DNA of 64,000 nt, from contig NZ_CP154631.1 of the NCBI RefSeq assembly GCF_039555755.1, forward strand, positions 2,542,001 through 2,606,000. Direction: 5' to 3'. The stretch's first letter is position 1. Every line of letters starts with the position of its first letter. The stretch is from Pseudomonas sediminis. Its GTDB lineage: Bacteria; Pseudomonadota; Gammaproteobacteria; Pseudomonadales; Pseudomonadaceae. This document shows positions 54,795 through 62,521 of this stretch, piece by piece. The notes beneath the pieces were generated by a model. It saw only the letters and a program-made list of their open reading frames with translations. It made no database searches and was not told where the DNA came from. Position numbers and translations under genes: made by a program.

Positions 54795-56072
54795 ATGACC
54801 CAGTTGCGCCGGGTCGCCATCGTAGGCGGCAACCGTATCCCGTTCGCGCGTTCCAACACCGTCTACGCCAGGGCGAGCAATCAGGAAATGCTGACCAGCG
54901 CCCTTGAAGGGCTGGTGGAGCGCTTCAATCTGCATGGCGAGCGCCTCGGTGAGGTGGTGGCCGGGGCTGTGCTCAAGCACTCGCGGGACTTCAACCTGAC
55001 CCGTGAATGCGTGCTGGGCTCGCGCCTGGCGCCGGAGACGCCGGCCTACGACCTGCAGCAGGCCTGCGGCACCGGCCTGGAGGCGGCGATTCTGGTGGCC
55101 AACAAGATCGCTCTTGGGCAGATCGACTGCGGCATCGCTGGTGGCGTCGATACCACCTCCGACGCGCCCATCGGCGTCAACGAGGGGCTACGGCAGATTC
55201 TGCTGGAAGCCAATCGCAGCAAGGGCACCGGCGACAAGATCAAGAGTCTGCTGAAGATTCGCCCGCGCCACCTGGCGCCGCACATTCCACGCAATGGCGA
55301 GCCGCGCACCGGCTTGTCGATGGGCGAGCATTGCGAGCTGATGGCGCAGCGCTGGGCCATCCCGCGTGACGAGCAGGATCAGCTGGCACTGGCCAGTCAC
55401 CAGAAGCTCGCGGCGGCCTACGCCGAGGGTTGGCACGATGACCTGATGACGCCGTTTCTCGGTCTGACCCGCGACCAGAATCTGCGCCCGGACATCAGTG
55501 CGGAGAAACTCGCGACCCTCAAACCCTGCTTCGAACGCGGACCGCGCGGCACGCTGACCCCGGCCAATTCCACGCCGCTGACCGATGGCGCCTCGCTGGT
55601 GCTGCTGGCCAGCGAGGAATGGGCCAAGGCTCGTGGCCTGCCGGTGCTGGCCTACCTGCGCGACGGCGAGGCGGCGGCGGTGGATTTCGTCCAGGGCAAG
55701 GAGGGCCTGCTGATGGCACCGGTCTATGCGGTGCCACGCCTGCTGGCGCGCAACGGCCTGACCCTGCAGGACTTCGACTACTACGAGATCCACGAGGCCT
55801 TCGCCGCTCAGGTGCTGTGCACGCTCAAGGCCTGGGAGGACGCCGAGTACTGCAAGGAGCGCCTGGGTTTGGACGCCGCACTGGGGACCATCGACCGCAG
55901 CAAGATGAACGTCAAGGGCAGTTCGCTGGCTGCCGGCCACCCGTTCGCGGCCACTGGCGGACGCATCGTCGTCAACCTGGCCAAGCTGCTGTCGGTGGCC
56001 GGTGAGGGGCGCGGTCTGATCTCCATCTGCGCGGCAGGCGGTCAGGGTGTGACTGCAATCCTCGAGCGGTAA
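54795..56072 (+). CDS. Acetyl-CoA C-acyltransferase (thiolase)
   Basis: A 425-aa thiolase (FadI/AtoB-related) joining or splitting acyl-CoA and acetyl-CoA. The start at 54795 follows AAGGAG. The nucleophile is C91 in YDLQQACGTGLEAAIL. HEAFAAQVLC gives the catalytic His and CAAGGQGVTAILER the C-terminal Cys. It is longer than simple biosynthetic thiolases because of an insert in the loop domain (about 130–180, KSLLKIRPRHLAPHIPRNGE). With FabG and MaoC next to it, a role in breaking down or building short 3-hydroxyacyl chains is inferred. Confidence 0.93.
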   Translation: MTQLRRVAIVGGNRIPFARSNTVYARASNQEMLTSALEGLVERFNLHGERLGEVVAGAVLKHSRDFNLTRECVLGSRLAPETPAYDLQQACGTGLEAAILVANKIALGQIDCGIAGGVDTTSDAPIGVNEGLRQILLEANRSKGTGDKIKSLLKIRPRHLAPHIPRNGEPRTGLSMGEHCELMAQRWAIPRDEQDQLALASHQKLAAAYAEGWHDDLMTPFLGLTRDQNLRPDISAEKLATLKPCFERGPRGTLTPANSTPLTDGASLVLLASEEWAKARGLPVLAYLRDGEAAAVDFVQGKEGLLMAPVYAVPRLLARNGLTLQDFDYYEIHEAFAAQVLCTLKAWEDAEYCKERLGLDAALGTIDRSKMNVKGSSLAAGHPFAATGGRIVVNLAKLLSVAGEGRGLISICAAGGQGVTAILER

Positions 56073-56130
56073 TCCAATACGGGTGGTCGCAAGTCATCGC
56101 GATCACTCGATGTAAGCAACTCCGTGATTC

Positions 56131-56165
56131 GGGCGGCCCGCGTAGCGCGTGGCCGCCCTTTTTTT
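56131..56165 (+). terminator. Intrinsic terminator after the thiolase gene
   Basis: GGGCGGCC (56131–56138) pairs exactly with GGCCGCCC (56151–56158), with an inner CGCG…CGCG pair, followed at once by a run of seven T (56159–56165). Confidence 0.93.
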
Positions 56166-56180
56166 GCGCGCCGCAGGCCT

Positions 56181-56203
56181 GTAGGAGGGGCTTCAGCCGC
56201 GAC
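56181..56203 (+). repeat. Single REP, GTAGGAGGGGCTTCAGCCGC family
   Basis: One unit with a GTAG head and the GGCTTCAGCC core, the same type as at 3057–3079. It lies between the thiolase terminator and the cioA promoter region. Confidence 0.7.
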
Positions 56204-56308
56204 AAGCGCTCGCAGCGTGCTGTTCTCTGCGAACGCTGCGGTGGCCTGTCGCGCGGCAAATCACCACAGCGCCGGTTATGCCTTTAGCGGCTAGTCTTTT
56301 AGTGCGCA

Positions 56309-56322
56309 TTGATCCAGATCAG
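56309..56322. promoter_or_regulatory. ANR/FNR-type box upstream of cioA
   Basis: TTGATccagATCAG matches the ANR consensus TTGATnnnnATCAA at 9 of 10 fixed bases. It lies 145 bp upstream of the cioA start. In P. aeruginosa ANR represses cioAB when oxygen is low, so this site probably does the same here. The rest of the 394-bp gap holds the terminator, one REP and no gene. Confidence 0.75.
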
Positions 56323-56466
56323 TACGCCTTTTCGCGCTTTACTCAGCAGCTTCTCGGCTGCATTCCATTTCCATAAGAACAATTTCAGTTCGTTTGACTC
56401 CAAGACCTGGAGTCTATGGATCGGCTTGCGTGCTGGGGCCGAAATAACCCTGAATGAGGATGTGAC

Positions 56467-57906
56467 ATGTTCGGCCTAGAGGCGCTTGATCTCGCCCGAA
56501 TCCAGTTTGCCTTCACCATTTCTTTCCACATCGTCTTCCCGGCCATCACCATTGGTTTGGCCAGCTACCTGGCGGTGCTCGAAGGTCTTTGGTTGAAGAC
56601 CAGCAATACGCTGTACCGCGATCTCTACCACTTCTGGTCGAAGATCTTCGCAGTCAACTTCGGCATGGGCGTGGTCTCCGGCCTGGTCATGGCCTATCAG
56701 TTCGGCACCAACTGGAGTGCCTTCTCCGACTTTGCCGGGGCGGTCACCGGGCCGCTGCTGACCTACGAAGTGCTCACCGCGTTCTTCCTCGAAGCGGGAT
56801 TCCTCGGCGTCATGCTGTTCGGCTGGAACCGCGTCGGGCCTGGCCTGCACTTCTTCTCCACGGTGATGGTGGCCATCGGCACGCTGATCTCGACCTTCTG
56901 GATTCTTGCCTCCAACAGCTGGATGCACACGCCGCAGGGCTTTGAGATCATCGATGGCCGGGTGATCCCGGTGGACTGGTTCGCCGTGGTGTTCAACCCG
57001 TCGTTCCCTTATCGCCTGGCGCATATGGCGACCGCGGCGTTCCTTGCCACCGCCTTCTTCGTCGGCGCTTCGGCGGCCTGGCACCTGCTGCGCGGGCGTG
57101 ACAACCCGGCGATCCGCAAGATGCTGTCGATGGCGCTGTGGATGGCCCTGCTGGTGGCACCGGTACAGGCCTTCATCGGTGACCTGCATGGCCTCAACAC
57201 GCTCAAGTACCAACCGGCGAAGATCGCCGCCATCGAGGGCCACTGGGAGAACATCGGCGACGAGCCGACCCCGCTGATCCTCTTCGGCTGGCCGGACATG
57301 CAGCGTGAGGAAACCCGCTTCAAGGTGGAAATCCCGGCGCTCGGTAGCCTGATCCTGACCCACAGCCTGGATAAACAGGTGCCGGCCCTGAAGGACTTCC
57401 CGCCGGAAGATCGGGCCAATTCCACTATCGTGTTCTGGACCTTCCGCATCATGGTCGCCATGGGCCTGATGATGATCCTCACCGGCCTGTGGGGCACCTG
57501 GCTGCGCCGCGGCGAGCGGCTGTACACCTGCAGGCCGTTCCTGCACCTGGCGGTGTGGATGGGGCCGAGCGGGATCATCGCCATCCTCGCCGGCTGGTAC
57601 ACCACCGAGATCGGCCGTCAGCCGTGGATCATCCATGGACTGATGCGTACCGCCGATGCTTCGTCAGGGCATAGCGCGGCGCAGTTGGGCTTTACCCTGG
57701 CGCTGTTCGTGGTGGTTTATTTCGTGCTGTTCGGTGCGGGGATCGGCTACATGCTGCGCCTGGTGCGCAAGGGGCCGAAGATCGACGAGGGCAAGGAAAC
57801 GTCCGAAGGTGGGCCAGGCCAGCCGCGTACGCCAGCGCGTCCGCTGTCGGCGGCTGAAGAAGGCCTGGAAGATGGTGAAACCGACACCTTGCCGGAGAGG
57901 AGCTGA
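56467..57906 (+). CDS. cioA: Cyanide-insensitive bd-type ubiquinol oxidase subunit I
   Basis: A 479-aa haem-bearing subunit of the CIO/bd quinol oxidase, which reduces oxygen to water in the inner membrane without cytochrome c. The haem ligand H21 lies in FTISFHIVFPAITIGLASYL. Other family blocks: WSKIFAVNFGMGVVSGLVMA and YQFGTNW, a short Q-loop region (QPAKIAAIEGHWEN is the quinol-side motif) and the later haem segment around GWYTTEIGRQPWIIHGLMRT. The short Q-loop and the partner genes point to CIO rather than classical CydA. cioB starts two bases after the stop. The ANR-type box lies upstream. Confidence 0.95.
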   Translation: MFGLEALDLARIQFAFTISFHIVFPAITIGLASYLAVLEGLWLKTSNTLYRDLYHFWSKIFAVNFGMGVVSGLVMAYQFGTNWSAFSDFAGAVTGPLLTYEVLTAFFLEAGFLGVMLFGWNRVGPGLHFFSTVMVAIGTLISTFWILASNSWMHTPQGFEIIDGRVIPVDWFAVVFNPSFPYRLAHMATAAFLATAFFVGASAAWHLLRGRDNPAIRKMLSMALWMALLVAPVQAFIGDLHGLNTLKYQPAKIAAIEGHWENIGDEPTPLILFGWPDMQREETRFKVEIPALGSLILTHSLDKQVPALKDFPPEDRANSTIVFWTFRIMVAMGLMMILTGLWGTWLRRGERLYTCRPFLHLAVWMGPSGIIAILAGWYTTEIGRQPWIIHGLMRTADASSGHSAAQLGFTLALFVVVYFVLFGAGIGYMLRLVRKGPKIDEGKETSEGGPGQPRTPARPLSAAEEGLEDGETDTLPERS

Positions 57907-57908
57907 AC

Positions 57909-58916
57909 ATGGGTATCGACCTTCCGCTGATCTGGGCGGTGATCATCGCCTTTGGCGTAATGATGTACGTGGTGATGGATGGCTTCGATCTGGGTATCGG
58001 CATCCTCTTTCCCTTCGTCCGTGACGACGGCGAGCGCGACGTGATGATGAACACCGTCGCACCGGTCTGGGACGGCAACGAGACCTGGCTGGTACTCGGC
58101 GGTGCCGGCCTGTTCGGCGCCTTCCCGCTGGCCTATGCGGTGGTACTCGACGCGCTTTATCTGCCGCTGATCCTGATGCTTCTGGGGCTGATCTTCCGTG
58201 GTGTGGCCTTCGAGTTTCGCTTCAAGGCCAAGGCCGCCAAGCGCCATCTGTGGGATAAGGCCTTCATCGGCGGCTCGCTGACTGCCACCTTCTTCCAGGG
58301 CGTGGCACTGGGCGCCTATATCGACGGTTTCGAGGTGGTCAATCGCAGTTTCGCCGGCGGTGCCTTCGACTGGCTGACACCCTTCTCGGTGTTCTGCGGC
58401 CTGGCCCTGATCGTTGCCTATGCGCTGCTTGGCTGCACCTGGCTGATCATGAAAACCGAAGGTCGCCTGCAACAGCAGATGCATGACATGGCGCGGCCAC
58501 TGGTGTTCGTGGTGCTGGCGGTGACCGGCATCGTCAGTCTGTGGACACCGTTCGAGCACCCGGCGATCGCCGAGCGTTGGTTCAGCCTGCCGAACCTGTT
58601 CTGGTTCATGCCGGTGCCAGTATTGGTGCTGCTGTGCACATACGCACTGCTGCGCTCGGTGGCCAACAACCGCAACTACTCGCCATTTCTGCTAACTCTG
58701 GCGCTGATCTTCCTCGGCTACAGCGGCCTGGGCATCAGCCTGTGGCCGAACGTGATTCCGCCGTCGATCAGCATCTGGGAGGCAGCCGCACCGCCGCAGA
58801 GCCAGGGCTTCATGCTGGTGGGCGCGTTGTTCATCATCCCCTTCATTCTCATGTACACCGCCTGGAGCTATTACGTGTTCCGCGGCAAGGTGACGGTGGA
58901 TGATGGCTACCACTGA
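57909..58916 (+). CDS. cioB: Cyanide-insensitive bd-type ubiquinol oxidase subunit II
   Basis: A 335-aa membrane subunit with about eight helices, partner of CioA. The N-terminal MGIDLPLIWAVIIAFGVMMY then VVMDGFDLGIGILFPF is the subunit II signature. It also shows VWDGNETWLVLGGAGLFGAF and the closing MYTAWSYYVFRGKV. It stabilises the haem-carrying subunit and takes part in quinol oxidation. It is followed at once by a small DUF2474 gene, the usual third part of CIO operons. Confidence 0.96.
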   Translation: MGIDLPLIWAVIIAFGVMMYVVMDGFDLGIGILFPFVRDDGERDVMMNTVAPVWDGNETWLVLGGAGLFGAFPLAYAVVLDALYLPLILMLLGLIFRGVAFEFRFKAKAAKRHLWDKAFIGGSLTATFFQGVALGAYIDGFEVVNRSFAGGAFDWLTPFSVFCGLALIVAYALLGCTWLIMKTEGRLQQQMHDMARPLVFVVLAVTGIVSLWTPFEHPAIAERWFSLPNLFWFMPVPVLVLLCTYALLRSVANNRNYSPFLLTLALIFLGYSGLGISLWPNVIPPSISIWEAAAPPQSQGFMLVGALFIIPFILMYTAWSYYVFRGKVTVDDGYH

Positions 58917-58926
58917 GGGGCGTGAA

Positions 58927-59076
58927 ATGACCAAGGTCGAGCAGGATAAAAAACCGCTGTGGCAGCGTCTGGGTTGGCTGGTGCTGATCTGGGCCTGCAG
59001 CGTCACCGCGCTGGGCATCGTGGCCTGGCTGCTGCGCCAGTTCATGAGCGCGGCGGGGTTGGGGACGCCGGGCTGA
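58927..59076 (+). CDS. Small DUF2474 membrane protein, CIO accessory subunit
   Basis: A 49-aa single-helix protein starting at ATG 58927 (GAGG site, 10 bp after the cioB stop). It reads MTKVEQDKKPLWQRLGWLVL, then a membrane helix (IWACSVTALGIVAWLLRQFM) and a short tail. DUF2474 proteins are encoded after cioAB in many Pseudomonas and are thought to act like CydX, a small subunit that steadies the oxidase. The position and length are exactly as expected. Confidence 0.88.
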   Translation: MTKVEQDKKPLWQRLGWLVLIWACSVTALGIVAWLLRQFMSAAGLGTPG

Positions 59077-59102
59077 GCACGCGGTTGATCCCGGCGCGTG
59101 CT
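59076..59102 (+). terminator. Possible terminator after the cio operon
   Basis: AGCACGCG (59076–59083) pairs exactly with CGCGTGCT (59095–59102), overlapping the DUF2474 stop. It is followed by only TGTT, so it is weak at best. Confidence 0.5.
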
Positions 59103-59146
59103 TGTTCCCATACTGGCCTCCTTTGTTCGCACGCCAAGGAGGCTCG

Positions 59147-60589
59147 ATGTTCGCCCTCAGCGATACCCTGCAACGCCGCTTCGCCGCGCTGAAATCCACT
59201 GCCGACTACTGGTCGCTGCGCCATGTGCGCGAGAGCAGGGAATCCTACTGGGTGCGGCGGCGTGTGGCGCAGGCGCCTTCCTTCGTCGACGATACTGGTG
59301 CCATGCTCACAGTGCGTATCGCCGGTGTCGAAGCCTATGCGGCCACCAGCGATCTCAGTCAGGCTGGCTTGCAGGCTGCACTGGAGCACGCCGAGCAGAT
59401 GGCACGCACCTTGGCTGGGCATAACCTGCTGGATCTCGGCAGCCTGCCGTACCCCACCGAGCACAGCGACGATGTGATGCCAGGCTACGAACAGCCGTTG
59501 GCGGGGGCTGCCCACTGGTTCGAACTGTTGATGGCAGAGTCGGCATTGATTCCCCAGGATGCGCGTCTGGTCGATAGCCATGTCGGGCTGACGTTCACCT
59601 ACCATGAGCAGATATTTCTCAACAGCGCGGGCGCCTGCCTGCGGCGTGCCCAGCGCTATGTGTTCCCGCAGGTGGGCGTTACCGCCAGCGACGAACACGA
59701 CAGCCAGAGCCGCAGCTTCGGCGGCACGCATCTGGCGCGCCAGGGCGGCGCCGAGGTGTTGCAGCAGTTGGGGGTGATCGGCAGCGCCGCGCGCATCGCC
59801 GACGAAGCATTGCAACTGTTGCTGGCGCCGAACACCCCGAACGGTTCGCGTGACCTGCTGTTGATGCCGGACCAGATGATTCTGCAGATTCACGAGTCCA
59901 TCGGCCATCCGCTGGAGCTGGACCGCATTCTCGGTGACGAGCGCAATTTCGCCGGCACCAGCTTTATCCGCCAGAGCGATTTCGGGCATTACCAATATGG
60001 CTCGCCGCTGCTCAATGTCAGCTTCGATCCGGATGTGCCTGGAGAGTTGTCCAGCTACCGCCATGACGATGACGGCACGCCGGCCGAACGGCAGCTACTG
60101 ATCCGAGACGGCATCCTTCAGCGTCCGCTCGGCGGCGCGCTGTCGCAATGGCGCAGCGGCTTGCCAGGCGTGGCCAACAGCCGGGCCTGCAGCTGGAACC
60201 GGCCGCCCATCGACCGTATGGCCAATCTCAATCTGGAGCCAGGCGATCAGCCACTGGCCGAATTGATCGGCGGTATCGAACGCGGGATTCTGATGAGTAA
60301 CAACCGCTCCTGGTCGATCGACGACGCGCGCAACAAATTCCAGTTCGGCTGCGAGTGGGGCCAGTTGATCGAAAACGGTGAGCTCAAGGGCGTGGTGAAG
60401 AACCCTAACTACCGAGGCATCAGTTCGCGGTTCTGGCGCAATCTGCGCGCGGTGGGGGATACCAGCACCTTCGAGGTGATGGGCACACCCTATTGCGGCA
60501 AGGGTGAGCCCAACCAGGTGATTCGCGTGGGGCACGCTACGCCAGCCTGCGTATTCGCCGATATCGACGTTTTCGGAGGGGCGGCCTGA
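59147..60589 (+). CDS. TldD/PmbA-family metalloprotease (catalytic, HExxxH)
   Basis: A 480-aa protein of the TldD/PmbA (microcin-processing) family. The start at 59147 sits behind a strong AAGGAGG site. The zinc motif HESIGH is at 249–253 plus one (H249, E250, H253), in LMPDQMILQIHESIGHPLEL. A third zinc ligand is expected in the C-terminal half (…RACSWNRPPIDRM… to VVKNPNYRGISSRFWRN). It differs from canonical TldD, which sits elsewhere in Pseudomonas. Its partner gene overlaps by one base, so the pair probably makes a TldD/E-like heterodimer. Substrate unknown. Confidence 0.87.
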   Translation: MFALSDTLQRRFAALKSTADYWSLRHVRESRESYWVRRRVAQAPSFVDDTGAMLTVRIAGVEAYAATSDLSQAGLQAALEHAEQMARTLAGHNLLDLGSLPYPTEHSDDVMPGYEQPLAGAAHWFELLMAESALIPQDARLVDSHVGLTFTYHEQIFLNSAGACLRRAQRYVFPQVGVTASDEHDSQSRSFGGTHLARQGGAEVLQQLGVIGSAARIADEALQLLLAPNTPNGSRDLLLMPDQMILQIHESIGHPLELDRILGDERNFAGTSFIRQSDFGHYQYGSPLLNVSFDPDVPGELSSYRHDDDGTPAERQLLIRDGILQRPLGGALSQWRSGLPGVANSRACSWNRPPIDRMANLNLEPGDQPLAELIGGIERGILMSNNRSWSIDDARNKFQFGCEWGQLIENGELKGVVKNPNYRGISSRFWRNLRAVGDTSTFEVMGTPYCGKGEPNQVIRVGHATPACVFADIDVFGGAA

Positions 60590-61908
60590 TGGATGCACGT
60601 CAGCATTTCAGCGCGTTGCTCGAACATCTGCAGGCGCAAGTCGTGGGCGAGGAGGGTTTCACCCTGGCCTATGGCGCCGAGGTGTCCAGCTTCATCCGGT
60701 TCAATCAGGGGCAAGTGCGCCAGGCCGGCGATGTGCAGCAGGTCTACGTCACCCTGTCTCTGTACCAGGGGCAGCGACATGCCGAGAGTAAACTGGCACT
60801 CAGCGGTGTGCTCGACGAGGATCTGCCGCGTCTGCAGCAGATAGTGCAGCGCCTGCGAGGCGTGCTGCCAAACTTGAGTGATGACCCTTATCTGCGCTTG
60901 AACCGTGAGGCTTGGCGCAGCGAGGTGGCGAGTGAAGCAGGTTCGCTCGACAGTGCGGTCATGGCGCAGCAGATCGTCGCTGCGGCTGCTGCTCTGGATC
61001 TGGTCGGCTTTCTGGCCGTGGGGCCGCAGTACCAGGGGTTCGCCAGTTCCTGGGGCGCATTCGGCTGGTACGCCGCGAGCAGTTTCAACTTCGAATTCAG
61101 CCTGTTTCACGGCAACGGTCAGGCAGTGAAAAGCGCCTATGCCGGTGAGCAGTGGGACGCCCAGGCGTTCGCCCGCAAGCTGGACCGCGCGCGACAACAG
61201 CTGGAATTTCTCGGTCGGCCGGCGAAGGCGCTGCAGCCGGGGGGGTATCGCGCCTACCTGGCACCGGCTGCGCTGGAAGAACTGGTCAGCCTGTGCTGCT
61301 GGGGCTTCGGCGCCCAGGCGCTGGCGTCGGGTGGCAGCCCGTTGCAGCGGTTGTTCAGCGGTAAATCCGAACTCAGCTCGTTGGTGACCATGGACGAGCG
61401 CATCGAAGGCGGCCTGGCGCCGGCCTTTACCGCAGAAGGGCCGCGTCGGCCGTTGCGCCTGATCAGCCAGGGGCGACCCGGCGAGCGCTTGGTCAGCTCG
61501 CGCAGTGCCGCGGAATATGGCCTGATCGCCAATGGCGCGTGCAGCGGCGAATACCCGCTGTCCTTGCAGATGCATGGCGGTGAGCTGGATGAGCAGGACG
61601 TGCTGCAACGGCTTGGCACCGGGCTGTATATCGGTAACCTGTGGTACGGCAATTTCTCCGACCTGCCCGCGGCACGCCTGACTGGCATGACCCGCTTCGC
61701 CACCTTCTGGGTCGAGGATGGGCAGATCCAGGCGCCAGTCGACACCATGCGTTTTGACGATTCGCTGTTCGACTTCCTCGGCCTGCAGCTGGAAGCCCTG
61801 ACCCGCGAGCCGGAGCTGCTGCTGCCGGGCGGGACCTACGGCGCCAGGCAGACCGGCTCGATGGCTTTGCCGGGCGCGCTGCTGTCGCGGTTTACTCTGA
61901 CGTTATGA
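60589..61908 (+). CDS. TldD/PmbA-family partner subunit (no HExxxH)
   Basis: A 439-aa protein of the same family as the gene before it, lacking the HExxxH zinc motif, as expected for the TldE/PmbA-type partner. The start at 60589 overlaps the previous stop (TGATG), giving translational coupling. The N-terminal region (about 10–150) and the C-terminal beta-barrel half (TLKQ-like SLQMHGGELDEQDVLQRLGT, then GLYIGNLWYGNFSDLPAARL) fit the family. TldD/TldE handle small peptides such as microcin B17 and antitoxin CcdA in E. coli. Here the role is unknown. Confidence 0.85.
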   Translation: MDARQHFSALLEHLQAQVVGEEGFTLAYGAEVSSFIRFNQGQVRQAGDVQQVYVTLSLYQGQRHAESKLALSGVLDEDLPRLQQIVQRLRGVLPNLSDDPYLRLNREAWRSEVASEAGSLDSAVMAQQIVAAAAALDLVGFLAVGPQYQGFASSWGAFGWYAASSFNFEFSLFHGNGQAVKSAYAGEQWDAQAFARKLDRARQQLEFLGRPAKALQPGGYRAYLAPAALEELVSLCCWGFGAQALASGGSPLQRLFSGKSELSSLVTMDERIEGGLAPAFTAEGPRRPLRLISQGRPGERLVSSRSAAEYGLIANGACSGEYPLSLQMHGGELDEQDVLQRLGTGLYIGNLWYGNFSDLPAARLTGMTRFATFWVEDGQIQAPVDTMRFDDSLFDFLGLQLEALTREPELLLPGGTYGARQTGSMALPGALLSRFTLTL

Positions 61909-61911
61909 CGA

Positions 61912-62208
61912 TCACTCGAGCATGTGGGCGCGTAGCACGCGCTCCTCTCGCATGATGTAAATGATGAAAACCGTTGTGTCTGTATAGCGGTAGAAAATTC
62001 GGCAGGGCGGGACGACGATTTCGCGGTACACCGAGTGCGGAAGCTCATCCGGAACACGGCCCGACAGGGGGAAATCCGCTAGCCGTGAAACCGTTTCAAC
62101 GGCCCTCCTGACCAACGCTCGCGCGGCATCTGGTTTGTCGAGGGCGATGTATTGCGCTAGATCGTCGAGTTGCTCGATGGCAGTGTTCGTCCAGACTATT
62201 TCAGCCAT
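61912..62208 (-). CDS. RelE/ParE family toxin
   Basis: A 98-aa toxin of the RelE/ParE superfamily. It starts MAEIVWTNTAIEQLDDLAQY, has the helix IALDKPDAARALVRRAVETV, and the strand block SVYREIVVPPCRIFYRYTDT then VFIIYIMREERVLRAHM, the usual fold. Toxins of this family cleave ribosome-bound mRNA (RelE) or poison gyrase (ParE); this one cannot be assigned to either safely. It overlaps the antitoxin gene upstream by 13 bp. Its 3' end stops 3 bp short of the convergent protease partner gene. Confidence 0.9.
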   Translation of the reverse strand: MAEIVWTNTAIEQLDDLAQYIALDKPDAARALVRRAVETVSRLADFPLSGRVPDELPHSVYREIVVPPCRIFYRYTDTTVFIIYIMREERVLRAHMLE

Positions 62209-62453
62209 TTGCTCAGCCTTTCCTTGGCCTGCTCATGGTTCACGGTGCAGCCTTCGATAACGGCACGTTCACCGCGAGCCAGGGCATCTAGAAGGGCAAG
62301 ACGCTTCTGCATGAACTGGTAATCATCGACATCCACCAGATAAGCCGAGGGCATTCCATGCTCGGTGATCAGTACGGGCTCTTTGGACTCGTGAAGGTCG
62401 GCCAGAATCTTGGTGGCTTGCCGCTTCAGGTTGGTGACCAACTCGACTTTCAT
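62196..62453 (-). CDS. Phd/YefM family antitoxin
   Basis: An 85-aa antitoxin. The N-terminal Phd/YefM DNA-binding part is MKVELVTNLKRQATKILADL then HESKEPVLITEHGMPSAYLV, followed by a short charged tail (NHEQAKERLSKWLK) that would bind the toxin. The start at 62453 is chosen over the longer frame because it begins at the family N-terminus. It lies directly upstream of the toxin gene and overlaps it, the normal order. It is expected to repress its own promoter in 62454–62521. Confidence 0.9.
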   Translation of the reverse strand: MKVELVTNLKRQATKILADLHESKEPVLITEHGMPSAYLVDVDDYQFMQKRLALLDALARGERAVIEGCTVNHEQAKERLSKWLK

Positions 62454-62521
62454 GGACGGTGCCCGCTGCGCAGATGAAAGTGCCACTTTAGTGATACTTT
62501 TCGGCCGTTACAATCAACGGG

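Noticed and set aside
363..56203. CRISPR array
   Set aside because: The recurring palindromes are dispersed REP units with irregular spacing and no spacers of even length; no cas genes are present.
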